NCBI GenBank assembly: GCA_945897915.1
Contig: CAMDGB010000001.1
Span: 62,001-126,000 of the forward strand
Origin: Chryseobacterium gleum
GTDB taxonomy: Bacteria; Bacteroidota; Bacteroidia; Flavobacteriales; Flavobacteriaceae
Direction of reading: 5' to 3'
DNA: 64,000 nt
The notes beneath the pieces were generated by a model. It was not told the DNA's origin. It worked only from the letters and a program-made list of their open reading frames with translations, and did no database searches. This document shows positions 17,619 to 26,072 of this stretch, one piece after another. Each line of letters starts with the position of its first letter. The first letter of the stretch is position 1. A program made the position numbers and the translations under genes.

Positions 17619-18446
17619 TTAGTTAAATGTTACCACTTCTTTTATTAATTCATCAATATTTTTCAAAACCATTTCTTGGTGTTCGGACTCTAATTCTTCC
17701 TTGAAATCATTTTTGTTATAAGTGTATATTTCCCATTTTTTGTTGTGATATTCTAACGCGGTTAAGTTTTCAATCCAATCACCACTGTTTAAATACACAC
17801 AATTCCCGTTTTTACTTTCTACTTGTCTGATTTGAGGATGATGAATGTGTCCACAAACAACATAGTCAAATTCATTTTCTATTGCTAATTCTGTAGCAGC
17901 ATTTTCAAAATCGCCAATAAATTTTAATGCTTTTTTTACGTTGTTTTTTATTTTTTTGGAAAACGAATATTTCTCTTTTCCTAGTCGCGTCAAAATCCAA
18001 TTAGATATTACGTTTAAACGAATTAAAAAATCATAGCCAATTCCACCCAATTTTGCAATCCATTTTGAATGTTGTACGGAAGCATCAAATACATCACCAT
18101 GGAAAAACCAAGCTTTTTTACCATCAAGGGTCATGATTTTTTTATTGGTCAATTCAATATTTCCGAAAGAAGTGTCGGCAAATCGGCGTAAAAATTCATC
18201 ATGATTTCCTAAAATATAAACTACCTCGGTCCCTTTTGAGGCCAAATCAATAATTTTTTTGATCACTTTTAAATGGTATTTTGGAAAATAACTTTTGCTA
18301 AATTGCCAGATGTCAATAAAATCGCCATTAATAATTAATGTTTTTGGAGAAACAGATTTTAAATAGGTAAAAAGTTCTTTTGCTTGACAGCCGTATGTAC
18401 CCAGGTGGGTATCGGAAATTACTACAACATCAACTATTCTTGCCAT
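17619..18446 (-). CDS. Metallophosphoesterase, UDP-2,3-diacylglucosamine diphosphatase-like
   Basis: 275 residues. All calcineurin-type metal motifs are present: VVISDTHLGTYG (DxH), INGDFIDIWQF (GDxxD), LGNHDEFLRRF (GNHD), FFHGDVFD, and CGHIHHPQI (GHxH). The FLRRF and HGDxFD spacing resembles the LpxH/LpxG family, which cleaves UDP-2,3-diacylglucosamine in lipid A synthesis. Proteins of this length that start VISDTHLGTYG are common in Bacteroidetes and may act on another pyrophosphate lipid. The gene is the first of a two-gene unit with the glycosyltransferase. The metal-dependent phosphohydrolase call is firm; the substrate is not. Confidence 0.82.
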   Translation of the reverse strand: MARIVDVVVISDTHLGTYGCQAKELFTYLKSVSPKTLIINGDFIDIWQFSKSYFPKYHLKVIKKIIDLASKGTEVVYILGNHDEFLRRFADTSFGNIELTNKKIMTLDGKKAWFFHGDVFDASVQHSKWIAKLGGIGYDFLIRLNVISNWILTRLGKEKYSFSKKIKNNVKKALKFIGDFENAATELAIENEFDYVVCGHIHHPQIRQVESKNGNCVYLNSGDWIENLTALEYHNKKWEIYTYNKNDFKEELESEHQEMVLKNIDELIKEVVTFN

Positions 18447-18584
18447 AATACGAGTCTGTATTGATTTAGCAAAGTAACAGTTTGTTTGTTAAGGGAATGA
18501 TAGCAGAAAATTAAGAAATCGGTATCAAAAAAATAACCTCAAAGTTTTAAGTATTTAAGTGCTTTTATAAATTTTGGTTGCTTT

Positions 18585-19835
18585 TTACAGCGTAACAATT
18601 TGTAATGTCTCGCGGCTAATTTGTTTTAATAAAACGGTTTTGTCTTTTTCAATCACTTCTGCCGAAACAGCATCAAAATGGCGAATGGTGTACAATGAAA
18701 CATTCTCATTGTAAGAAACTTTGAATTTTTTTGATAAAATGGTTTTCAAATCTTTAAAATTATCAAATGTGTCTTCAATACAAACGGAAAAACTTATAGC
18801 CGTATTCTGAATTAAACTCACTTTAATTTTATGTTTATGAAATAAAGCAAAAATCTCACTAATATTTTCTTCCATAATAAATGAAAAATCTATCGAGGAA
18901 AGTGAAACTAGAATTTGATTTTTCTTTACAATAAAACAAGATGTTTTAGGTTCTAAATCTAAACCAGTACCCACTTTTGTTCCTGGTAATGTTGGATTTA
19001 GAAATGATTTTACATAAAGTGGAATTTCTTTTTTCTGTAATGGTTGTAGGGTTTTTGGATGAATAACGCTGGCGCCATAAAAAGCCAATTCGATAGCTTC
19101 TCTGTATGAAATTTGATTTAATAAAACGGCATTTTCAAAATACCTTGGATCGGCATTTAAAACACCTGGTACGTCTTTCCAAATTGTTACACTTTCGGCT
19201 CCTAAGCAGTAAGCAAAAATGGCTGCGGTATAATCGGATCCTTCACGACCTAATGTAGTGGTAAAGTTGTTTTCGTCCGCACCAATAAATCCTTGTGTAA
19301 TAAATAACGATTTTTTTCTATTTATTTTAGATATCAATTTTTGAGTATATTCCCAATTTACATTGGCATCTCTGTAATTGGCATCGGTTTTTATATAATG
19401 TCGCACATCTAACCATTGATTTTGAATCCCTGCTGCATTTAAATAATGACTTACAATAGTGGTTGAAACCAATTCTCCAATACTAATAATCTGATCGTAC
19501 ACAAAAGGATAGTTTGGCGATTTGTTGCTTCTTACAAAATATTCTAAATCATCAAAATGCGTATTTACGTCAAAAAACACTTCATGCTCTTCATCGTCAA
19601 ATAAATCTAATAAAATTTGATTGTGATATTTTCTTATGTCTTGTAAAGACGCATATAATTCGTTTGATTTTTCAAAATAATTTTTAATTACTACTTCAAG
19701 TGCATTTGTAGTTTTTCCCATAGCGGAAATCACTAACATTACATCTTCGTATCCAACAGTTTGTAATACATTTAATACGTTTTTTATTCCTGCGGCATCT
19801 TTTACAGAAGCGCCACCAAATTTAAATATTTTCAT
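18585..19835 (-). CDS. lysC: Aspartate kinase (monofunctional)
   Basis: 416 residues. Aspartate kinase phosphorylates aspartate, the entry to the lysine, threonine and methionine pathway. The kinase domain starts with KIFKFGGASVKDAAGI (KFGG) and carries VISAMGKTTNALE, IGELVSTTIVSHYLN, FIGADENNFTTTLGREGSDYTAA and IWKDVPGVLNADPR. The C-terminal part (about 300-416) is an ACT-type regulatory region, so feedback control by lysine or threonine is likely. Flavobacteria usually carry both a stand-alone copy and a ThrA fusion; this is the stand-alone form. A TAnnTTTG element lies just upstream on the reverse strand. Confidence 0.92.
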   Translation of the reverse strand: MKIFKFGGASVKDAAGIKNVLNVLQTVGYEDVMLVISAMGKTTNALEVVIKNYFEKSNELYASLQDIRKYHNQILLDLFDDEEHEVFFDVNTHFDDLEYFVRSNKSPNYPFVYDQIISIGELVSTTIVSHYLNAAGIQNQWLDVRHYIKTDANYRDANVNWEYTQKLISKINRKKSLFITQGFIGADENNFTTTLGREGSDYTAAIFAYCLGAESVTIWKDVPGVLNADPRYFENAVLLNQISYREAIELAFYGASVIHPKTLQPLQKKEIPLYVKSFLNPTLPGTKVGTGLDLEPKTSCFIVKKNQILVSLSSIDFSFIMEENISEIFALFHKHKIKVSLIQNTAISFSVCIEDTFDNFKDLKTILSKKFKVSYNENVSLYTIRHFDAVSAEVIEKDKTVLLKQISRETLQIVTL

Positions 19836-19848
19836 AGTGTATCAATTA

Positions 19849-19856
19849 CAAAATTA
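19849..19856 (-). promoter_or_regulatory. Bacteroidetes -7 promoter element (TAATTTTG on minus strand)
   Basis: TAnnTTTG match 13 bases upstream of the aspartate kinase start on the reverse strand. Confidence 0.5.
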
Positions 19857-19890
19857 AAATTCCAAAACCTGATTGTTTATTGAATTTTAA

Positions 19891-20376
19891 TTAGTTGTTT
19901 TTTTCTATTTTACTTATAAATGTTTCTATTCCTTTTTCATCCATGTGAACCACGCGCCAATCATTTAAAACTGTTGCTCCGCTTTTTTTGTAAAATTCAA
20001 TAGCCGGTGTGTTCCAATCTAAAACGTTCCATTCTATTCGTTTTACATTATCTTTTTTCCCTTGTTTTATAATTTCAGTATATAATGCAAATCCAGCGCC
20101 AGTACCTCTTTTAGTTTCTTTGACAATTAAATCTTCTAAATGAATGGTTTTTCCTTTCCAAGTAGAAAATCGATAATAAAACAAAGCTACACCAATAATT
20201 TCATTTTGCACTTCCGCTACAAAAGTATAAAATAAAGGATTTTCAGAAAAGCCATCTCGTAGTAAATCTTCTACAGTAACAACAACTGCATTAGGTTCTT
20301 TTTCAAAAATAGCTAATTCTGTAATTAAAGCCAAAACTTCTGGCATATCTTTAGGCATTCCTTTTCTTATAATCAT
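19891..20376 (-). CDS. GNAT family N-acetyltransferase
   Basis: 161 residues, a single GNAT domain. The N-terminus IIRKGMPKDMPEVLALI and the strand pattern up to IGVALFYYRFSTWKGKTIHLEDLIV are typical. The acetyl-CoA loop reads KETKRGTGAGFALYTEI (R/QxxGxG/A at RGTGAG). WNVLDWNTPAIEFYKKSGA completes the family C-terminus. The order of motifs is like diamine/thialysine acetyltransferases of the SSAT type (EDLIV and FYKKSGA), so a polyamine or thialysine substrate is possible. It sits on the same strand as aspartate kinase, 55 bases upstream, and has its own promoter match. Confidence 0.88.
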   Translation of the reverse strand: MIIRKGMPKDMPEVLALITELAIFEKEPNAVVVTVEDLLRDGFSENPLFYTFVAEVQNEIIGVALFYYRFSTWKGKTIHLEDLIVKETKRGTGAGFALYTEIIKQGKKDNVKRIEWNVLDWNTPAIEFYKKSGATVLNDWRVVHMDEKGIETFISKIEKNN

Positions 20377-20418
20377 TTTTTGAAGCTATTTACAACTATT
20401 TTTTTATGAATTCACCTG

Positions 20419-20426
20419 CAAAAATA
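20419..20426 (-). promoter_or_regulatory. Bacteroidetes -7 promoter element (TATTTTTG on minus strand)
   Basis: TAnnTTTG match 43 bases upstream of the GNAT start on the reverse strand, in the spacer shared with the divergent fbp gene. Confidence 0.45.
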
Positions 20427-20514
20427 CATATACACAAACAACTTTCTAAATTAATTTCGCATTATCACAAAAATAACGATATTTGCGCAACAATTCAACT
20501 CAATCGATTTCGTA

Positions 20515-21522
20515 ATGGAACAAAGCACTAAAACCTTAGGTGAATTTATCATCGAAAACCAGAATTCCTTTCAATATTCATCTGGCGAATTATCTCGAAT
20601 TATCAACTCCATTCGTTTGGCAGCAAAAGTAGTCAACTACAAAGTAAACAAAGCGGGATTAGTAGATATTGTAGGTGCTGCTGGAGATCAAAATATTCAA
20701 GGTGAAGACCAACAAAAACTGGATGTTTATGCTAATGAAGTTTTTATTCAAACACTAATAAATCGAGAAATTGTATGTGGAATTGCGTCTGAAGAAAACG
20801 ACGATTTTATAACTGTAGCGGGTTCAGATAAAAGTCATAATAACAAATATGTGGTATTAATGGATCCTCTTGACGGTTCTTCAAATATTGATGTTAATGT
20901 TTCTGTTGGAACAATTTTCTCAGTTTACAGAAGAATTACGCCAATAGGAACTCCCGTAACATTAGAAGATTTTTTACAACCAGGAATCAATCAAGTGGCG
21001 GCAGGTTATGTTATTTACGGCACGTCAACTATGTTAGTGTATACAACCGGTTGCGGCGTTAACGGATTTACTTTAAATCCAGCTATCGGAACGTTTTATT
21101 TGTCGCATCCCAACATGAAATTTCCAGACAACGGAAGTATCTATTCTATAAACGAAGGAAATTATGTACATTTTCCTCAAGGTGTAAAAAATTACATAAA
21201 ATATTGTCAGTTAGAAGAAAATGATCGACCATATACCTCAAGATATATAGGAAGTTTAGTATCTGATTTTCATAGAAACATGATAAAAGGCGGAATTTAT
21301 ATTTATCCAACAAGTTCCAAAGCACCAAAAGGGAAATTACGTTTGTTATACGAATGCAATCCAATGGCTTTTCTTGCCGAACAAGCAGGAGGAAAATCAT
21401 CCGATGGTTTTGGAAGAACCATGGAAATTATCCCAACCGAATTACACCAGCGCGTACCGTTTTTCTGCGGGGTAAAAAGTATGGTGGAAAAAGCCGAGGA
21501 ATTTATGGAACAAGCAAAATAA
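20515..21522 (+). CDS. fbp: Class 1 fructose-1,6-bisphosphatase
   Basis: 335 residues, the normal class 1 length. FBPase hydrolyses fructose-1,6-bisphosphate to fructose-6-phosphate, the control step of gluconeogenesis. Metal and substrate motifs are clear: [26 protein letters not shown], the [23 protein letters not shown] signature (about residues 119-141), [12 protein letters not shown] and the sugar-phosphate motif [24 protein letters not shown]. The first ATG gives the expected N-terminus. It is divergent from the GNAT gene and ends in a short terminator. Confidence 0.96.
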   Translation: MEQSTKTLGEFIIENQNSFQYSSGELSRIINSIRLAAKVVNYKVNKAGLVDIVGAAGDQNIQGEDQQKLDVYANEVFIQTLINREIVCGIASEENDDFITVAGSDKSHNNKYVVLMDPLDGSSNIDVNVSVGTIFSVYRRITPIGTPVTLEDFLQPGINQVAAGYVIYGTSTMLVYTTGCGVNGFTLNPAIGTFYLSHPNMKFPDNGSIYSINEGNYVHFPQGVKNYIKYCQLEENDRPYTSRYIGSLVSDFHRNMIKGGIYIYPTSSKAPKGKLRLLYECNPMAFLAEQAGGKSSDGFGRTMEIIPTELHQRVPFFCGVKSMVEKAEEFMEQAK

Positions 21523-21527
21523 AATAT

Positions 21528-21550
21528 AGCGGCAGCAATGTCGCTTTTTT
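21528..21550 (+). terminator. Rho-independent terminator after fbp
   Basis: AGCGGCA (21528-21534) pairs with TGTCGCT (21539-21545) around a GCAA tetraloop, followed by T residues. It starts only five bases after the fbp stop. Confidence 0.8.
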
Positions 21551-21598
21551 ATTTCCTAAAAATTCTGTAAGTTTGAAAAACCTTTTAAATGAAATGGT

Positions 21599-22189
21599 AT
21601 GCAAGAATTTTTAATATATTTCAATATGGGATTAAAGCATGTGTTAGATATCACAGCTTATGACCATATCGTTTTTCTAATTGCGTTATTAATTCCGTAC
21701 ACGTTTAAAGATTGGAAACGCGTATTTTTATTGGTGAGTTTATTTACTTTAGGGCATACTTTTGCTTTAATTTTATCTGTTTTTGGGATAGTCTCTATAT
21801 CGGTAACTTTGGTTGAATTTCTTATTCCTATTACAATATTGATCACTGCTTTGTATCATCTATTCACCGCGGGGAAATCGGCAAAAAAAGACACTATAAC
21901 TTTTGTAGCTGTTATTACTGTGTGCTTCGGATTAATTCACGGCCTAGGTTTTTCTAATTATTTTAATACAATAATGGTAGGTTCTGGAATGTCTAAGGTA
22001 GTTCCTTTATTAGAATTTGCTTTAGGAATTGAGGCCGCTCAACTAATAGTAGTTCTTGCAGTATTGCTTTTTACCTATATTATTCAATCTTTTTTCCGTT
22101 TTTCTAAAAGAGATTGGGCTTTGGTATTGTCAGGATTTATAATTGGTGTAATTTTACCAATGATTTTACAAGGCGAAATTTTTAAATAG
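21599..22189 (+). CDS. HupE/UreJ family membrane protein
   Basis: 196 residues with about six membrane segments. Family marks are visible: FNMGLKHVLDITAYDHIVFLIAL (the GxxHxxxGxDHxxF-like motif at residues about 10-25), TLGHTFAL, and GLIHGLGFSNYF with conserved histidines, and LEFALGIEAAQLIVV. HupE/UreJ proteins are thought to be nickel or cobalt permeases; no hydrogenase or urease gene is near, so the metal role here is uncertain. In Bacteroidetes this version often stands alone. It follows the fbp terminator, so it should have its own promoter, which I could not identify with confidence. Confidence 0.85.
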   Translation: MQEFLIYFNMGLKHVLDITAYDHIVFLIALLIPYTFKDWKRVFLLVSLFTLGHTFALILSVFGIVSISVTLVEFLIPITILITALYHLFTAGKSAKKDTITFVAVITVCFGLIHGLGFSNYFNTIMVGSGMSKVVPLLEFALGIEAAQLIVVLAVLLFTYIIQSFFRFSKRDWALVLSGFIIGVILPMILQGEIFK

Positions 22190-22198
22190 AAGTTATTT

Positions 22199-22325
22199 CA
22201 CAGAGTTACACAAAGAGTTCGCAGAGTAACTCAAAATTAGTATTAATTCCATATAATATGTTCTAAAAGTATTAAAAAATAAAAACTTTGCGAACCTTTG
22301 CGAGGAACTTTGCGTTTCTTTGCGG
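22199..22325. repeat. Paired word repeats before the dCMP deaminase gene
   Basis: Two degenerate arrays bracket an A/T-rich spacer. At 22199-22232 CAGAG recurs every 9-15 bases. At 22286-22324 CTTTGCG occurs four times (22286, 22296, 22308, 22318). The first array is roughly the reverse complement of the second (CTCTGCGAACTC against CTTTGCGAACCT), so the region could fold as a long imperfect hairpin. The second array ends 11 bases before the start codon at 22336. Confidence 0.7.
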
Positions 22326-22335
22326 TAAATTTATT

Positions 22336-22767
22336 ATGAAAGAAAAGAAAAAATTAAAATACGATTTAGCCTATTTACGCATGGCCACTGAATGGGGTAA
22401 GTTATCTTATTGCAATCGCAAACAAGTTGGCGCCATTATTGTTAGAGATAAAATGATTATTTCTGACGGCTACAATGGCACACCAAGCGGCTTTGAAAAT
22501 TGTTGTGAAGATGAAGAAAACCTAACAAAGTGGTATGTGCTTCACGCAGAGGCAAATGCGATTTTAAAAGTAGCCCGTTCAACACAATCTTGTGAAGGTG
22601 CTACGTTGTATATTACCCTTTCGCCTTGTAAAGAATGTAGTAAATTGATTCATCAATCTGGCATAAAACGCGTGGTGTATTTAAACGAATATAAAGATAC
22701 TTCTGGTGTCGATTTTTTAAGAAAAGCTGGTGTGGAAGCAGAACATTTACAAGAAATTGATGCATAA
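22336..22767 (+). CDS. Deoxycytidylate (dCMP) deaminase family protein
   Basis: 143 residues from the ATG at 22336; a longer reading from 22288 would translate the repeat array and is rejected. The zinc-dependent cytidine-deaminase-fold motifs are present: HAEANAIL (HAE, about residue 70) and SPCKECSKLI (PCxxC, about 97). Other family marks are CNRKQVGAIIVRD and SDGYNGTPSGFENCC, where GYNGTPSG is typical of dCMP deaminases and the related ComEB. The enzyme makes dUMP from dCMP for thymidylate synthesis. Its last 8 bases overlap the S41 protease start in the string ATGCATAA, so the two are translationally coupled. Confidence 0.92.
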   Translation: MKEKKKLKYDLAYLRMATEWGKLSYCNRKQVGAIIVRDKMIISDGYNGTPSGFENCCEDEENLTKWYVLHAEANAILKVARSTQSCEGATLYITLSPCKECSKLIHQSGIKRVVYLNEYKDTSGVDFLRKAGVEAEHLQEIDA

Positions 22768-24349
22768 AAAACAAAGTAAATACTATATTTTTATTCCTAT
22801 AATTATTGCCTTATCTTTTGTCGGCGGATTGCTTTTGGGCAGCAAATTAGATTCGTTAAATCAAGTAAATATTGGCGCGAAAACAAAAGGAAAATTAAAA
22901 TTAAATCAGCTATTTGATTTTATTGATAAGGATTATGTAGATAAAATTAATACAGATTCTATAGTAGATTTAACAGTTTCCGGAATTTTAGAAAATCTCG
23001 ATCCACATTCTGTTTACATTCCAAAAGAACAATTGGCTTCGGTTAATGAAAGTATGGAAGGCAATTTTGTAGGCATTGGCGTAAATTTTTACATGTATAA
23101 AGACACGTTAACGGTTATAAAACCTATACCAAACGGACCTTCAGAAAAAGCCGGTATTCAATCAGGTGACAGAATTTTATATGCCAATAACAAGCAACTT
23201 TTCAATAAAAAATACCAATCAGAAAATTTATTTCCAATTCTAAAAGGAAAAATTGATACACCTGTTAATTTGATAGTGTATAGAAAATCTGAAAACAAAA
23301 AATTTAAAGTAACTGTTGTTAGAAATTTAATTCCAGTAAAAAGCATAGATGTTGCCACAAAAATTAACGATAAAACAGGTTATATTAAAGTAAATCGATT
23401 TGCCGAAACTACATATAGTGAATTTCATAACGCTTTAGTTTCTTTAAAAAAGCAAGGAATTAAAGAGGTAATTATTGATTTAAGAGAAAATGGTGGCGGT
23501 TACTTAGAAATGGCTGTTGCAATGGCCGATGAATTCTTAAAAGACAAGCAAGTAATCGTTAAAACAAAAAATAAAAAAGGAAATGTAGATGTGTCTTACG
23601 CTACTTCAAAAGGTATTTTTGAAACAGGACGTGTGTACGTTTTAATTGATGAAAATAGTGCTTCGGCAAGTGAGATTTTTGCTGGCGCAATTCAAGATAA
23701 CGACAGAGGTACTATAATTGGACGACGCTCTTTCGGAAAAGGATTGGTGCAAAGCGAAATGAAAATGAATGATGGTTCTGCAGTGCGTTTAACCATTGCA
23801 AGATATTATACGCCATCTGGAAGAAGTATTCAAAAACCTTATGAAGACAAAGGCGAAACGTATTTTAACGAATTTGAAAAACGTTTTTTGAGTGGCGAAT
23901 TATACGAAGCAGATAGTATTAAAGTGGCAGATAGTTTAAAATTTAAAACCAAAAAAGGCAGAATTGTTTACGGCGGCGGCGGTATTATACCCGATGTATT
24001 TGTGCCGATTGAAAAAAACCACAGCAAAGAAGGTTTGTCCTTGTTGCTGCAATCAGATATTATGAGTTATTATGCTTTTGAAAAATTAGATGAAAATCGA
24101 GCGTTTTTCAGTAAAATGAATGCGGTACAATTAAAAAAAGAATTATTTAAAAACGACAAATATTTTACTCAATTTAAAGAACACTTAACTTCTAATGGCT
24201 TATTTTTTAATATATCCAATCAAAAGGAACAAGTGCTAATGTATTTATATGCTGAGTTTTCTAAACAATTATTTAACGACACTTCCTATTTTCAAATTGT
24301 ACTTCCAAGAGACAAAATGATTATTAAAGTGATAGAAAAGCAAAAGTAG
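22760..24349 (+). CDS. S41 family C-terminal processing peptidase
   Basis: 529 residues from the ATG at 22760. An N-terminal signal anchor (about 8-28, YIFIPIIIALSFVGGLLLGS) exports the protein to the periplasm. A PDZ domain follows (about 100-180: NFVGIGVNFYMYKDTL, AGIQSGDRILYANNK). The protease core has YIKVNRFAETTY, VIIDLRENGGGYLEMAV, and the catalytic serine and lysine in NSASASEIFAGAIQDNDRG (about residue 305) and RSFGKGLVQ (about 330). Such CtpA-like enzymes trim periplasmic proteins. It overlaps the dCMP deaminase gene by 8 bases and converges with the minus-strand genes, with only three bases between stops. Confidence 0.92.
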   Translation: MHKKQSKYYIFIPIIIALSFVGGLLLGSKLDSLNQVNIGAKTKGKLKLNQLFDFIDKDYVDKINTDSIVDLTVSGILENLDPHSVYIPKEQLASVNESMEGNFVGIGVNFYMYKDTLTVIKPIPNGPSEKAGIQSGDRILYANNKQLFNKKYQSENLFPILKGKIDTPVNLIVYRKSENKKFKVTVVRNLIPVKSIDVATKINDKTGYIKVNRFAETTYSEFHNALVSLKKQGIKEVIIDLRENGGGYLEMAVAMADEFLKDKQVIVKTKNKKGNVDVSYATSKGIFETGRVYVLIDENSASASEIFAGAIQDNDRGTIIGRRSFGKGLVQSEMKMNDGSAVRLTIARYYTPSGRSIQKPYEDKGETYFNEFEKRFLSGELYEADSIKVADSLKFKTKKGRIVYGGGGIIPDVFVPIEKNHSKEGLSLLLQSDIMSYYAFEKLDENRAFFSKMNAVQLKKELFKNDKYFTQFKEHLTSNGLFFNISNQKEQVLMYLYAEFSKQLFNDTSYFQIVLPRDKMIIKVIEKQK

Positions 24350-24352
24350 ATT

Positions 24353-24547
24353 CTATTTCGTTTGTTCCACAACTTTTTTAGCCACCATAAATAGTGTTAC
24401 GATAAGAATAGCGCAAAACGAAGCTATAATTCCAATTAATGCAATTGTGTTTTCCCCTTCAAATGGTTTTTCGAAATCAATTTTTGTAGCATTAAAAACA
24501 ATCGTAATTAATGATAATGCAATAACAATATAGGTAAATATTTTCAT
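24353..24547 (-). CDS. Small two-helix membrane protein, hypothetical
   Basis: 64 residues with two hydrophobic segments, about 4-21 (FTYIVIALSLITIVFNAT) and 36-56 (TIALIGIIASFCAILIVTLF), and a short charged tail ending VEQTK. The loop between them contains KIDFEKPFEGENT. I recognise no family name, though small proteins of this shape occur near marC-like genes in flavobacteria. It follows marC by 18 bases on the same strand, so the two are probably cotranscribed. The coding call rests on that spacing, a normal codon pattern and the clear membrane topology. Confidence 0.62.
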   Translation of the reverse strand: MKIFTYIVIALSLITIVFNATKIDFEKPFEGENTIALIGIIASFCAILIVTLFMVAKKVVEQTK

Positions 24548-24565
24548 TTTTCAATTTTTTTAAAC

Positions 24566-25138
24566 TTATACAAACAATCCTTTTACGTTAGCGGCAAATA
24601 ACTTGATAGAAATGGCCAACAAAATTACGCCAAAAACTTTTCTAATAATTCCTAAACCATTTACACCTAATAATTTTTCAATTTTTCCCGACGATTTTAG
24701 TACGGCATACACCAAAATAACATTAATTAAAATGGCAATAATAATATTAATTTTATCATAAACGGCTCTCAACGATAATAAAGTTGTCATTGTTCCAGCA
24801 CCAGCAATTAGAGGAAAAGCAATTGGTATAATTGAAGCGGTTGATGGATTGTCTTCTTTATATAATCGTACGCCCAAAATCATTTCTAATGCTAAGAAAA
24901 ACAAAACAAACGAACCTGCAACAGCAAATGAATTGGCATCAATACCAATTAATTTTAAAATTTCTTCTCCTACAAATAAAAAGGCAATCATAATAATTGC
25001 AGAAACTATTGTAGCTTTTTCGGATTGTATATGCCCAATTTTACTTCGTAAATCTACAATAATTGGAATACTCCCTAAAATATCAATTACAGCAAATAAT
25101 ATCATCGAAATGGTAAAAACTTCTTTCCAGTCAATCAT
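24566..25138 (-). CDS. MarC family integral membrane protein
   Basis: 190 residues with six membrane helices. The opening IDWKEVFTISMILFAVIDILGSIPII and the motifs LKLIGIDANSFAVAGSFVLFFLALEMILG and PSTASIIPIAFPLIAGAGTMTTLLSL are typical of the MarC/UPF0056 family, whose transport function is unknown. I start it at the ATG at 25138; a TTG at 25153 in the same frame lies inside the -7 promoter element and cannot be translated from that promoter. The small two-helix gene follows. DUF3109 is divergent, and both promoters are visible in the 101-base spacer. Confidence 0.9.
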   Translation of the reverse strand: MIDWKEVFTISMILFAVIDILGSIPIIVDLRSKIGHIQSEKATIVSAIIMIAFLFVGEEILKLIGIDANSFAVAGSFVLFFLALEMILGVRLYKEDNPSTASIIPIAFPLIAGAGTMTTLLSLRAVYDKINIIIAILINVILVYAVLKSSGKIEKLLGVNGLGIIRKVFGVILLAISIKLFAANVKGLFV

Positions 25139-25150
25139 AAATGTTTTCTG

Positions 25151-25158
25151 CAAAGATA
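25151..25158 (-). promoter_or_regulatory. Bacteroidetes -7 promoter element (TATCTTTG on minus strand)
   Basis: TAnnTTTG match 12 bases upstream of the marC ATG on the reverse strand; it decides the marC start. Confidence 0.6.
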
Positions 25159-25212
25159 CAGTTTAAGTTCTATTAGCAAGTAGGTTAATTAAATATTGAG
25201 ATTTATAATTAC

Positions 25213-25220
25213 TATCTTTG
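25213..25220 (+). promoter_or_regulatory. Bacteroidetes -7 promoter element (TATCTTTG)
   Basis: TAnnTTTG match 19 bases before the DUF3109 start, divergent from the marC promoter with the same octamer. Confidence 0.6.
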
Positions 25221-25239
25221 TGCTTTAAACAAAAGATGT

Positions 25240-25806
25240 ATGTTTCAGCTACAAAAAACCATTGTTTCCGAAGAAATTTTGGAAAAAGATTTCGTTTGTA
25301 ATTTATCTGCTTGTAAAGGAGCTTGTTGTGTAGATGGAGATGCTGGCGCACCATTATCAATGGAAGAAACTCAAATATTAGCCGATATTTATCCGAAAGT
25401 AAAACCATTTTTACGAAAAGAAGGTATTGCAGCCATTGAAGCTCAAGGAACGCATATTATTGGTTCAGATGGCGAATTAGAAACTACATTAATTGACGGA
25501 AAGGATTGTGCTTATGTAATTTTTGACAAAAAAATAGCACTTTGCGGTATCGAACAAGCTTACAATCAAGGCGAAATAAGTTGGAAAAAACCAGTTTCGT
25601 GCCATTTATATCCTGTCCGAGTAAAAGAATATTCCGATTTTTCAGCCGTAAATTATCATAAATGGCATATTTGTTCAGATGCTTGTGCCTTAGGAGCAGA
25701 ATTACAAGTTCCAGTATATAAATTTGTAAAAGAAGCTTTGGTTAGAAAATTTGGAATAGAATGGTATGAAGAATTAGAAAAAGTAGCCAAAGATTTAAAA
25801 AAATAG
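25240..25806 (+). CDS. DUF3109 family cysteine-rich protein
   Basis: 188 residues, soluble. The conserved cysteine pattern of DUF3109 is intact: CNLSACKGACCVDGDAGAPL (about residues 21-40), DGKDCAYVI and LCGIEQAYNQG in the middle, PVSCHLYPVRV about 125, and HICSDACALG about 145. The layout resembles the YkgJ zinc- or iron-binding cysteine cluster family, so metal binding is likely, but no reaction is known. The protein is widespread in Bacteroidetes as a single gene. A hairpin with a T run follows its stop and separates it from nrdB. Confidence 0.88.
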   Translation: MFQLQKTIVSEEILEKDFVCNLSACKGACCVDGDAGAPLSMEETQILADIYPKVKPFLRKEGIAAIEAQGTHIIGSDGELETTLIDGKDCAYVIFDKKIALCGIEQAYNQGEISWKKPVSCHLYPVRVKEYSDFSAVNYHKWHICSDACALGAELQVPVYKFVKEALVRKFGIEWYEELEKVAKDLKK

Positions 25807-25824
25807 GATTAAAAAAAGCAACTT

Positions 25825-25873
25825 AAAAATCGTGTTAGGCATTGTGTTTTCAGCTAGTTAACCCGATTTTTTT
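25825..25873 (+). terminator. Probable terminator after DUF3109
   Basis: The arm AAAAATCG then GTTA pairs with TAAC then CGATTTTT, with one mismatch, and is followed by a T run. The loop is long, about 21 bases. Confidence 0.65.
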
Positions 25874-26072
25874 ATTTTGTTTAATGTAATTTAATACGTT
25901 GAAAATCAAGTACTTATAAAAATATTTATAAAATTAAAATTAAGTAGGATTGTTAAAAACTTAGTCAAATTGTGAATAAGTATGACATTTATTATTCAAT
26001 TGATTTATTGAAATTTGTAGAGTTAAAAATATAGAGGATCAATCTCGTTTAAAATATAAAAATCAATTACTT

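Noticed and set aside
25914-25931. TTATAAA-AATA-TTTATAA palindrome upstream of nrdB, considered as an NrdR box
   Set aside because: It is pure A/T, lies 140 bases from the gene and does not match the NrdR box pattern I know; too likely by chance.
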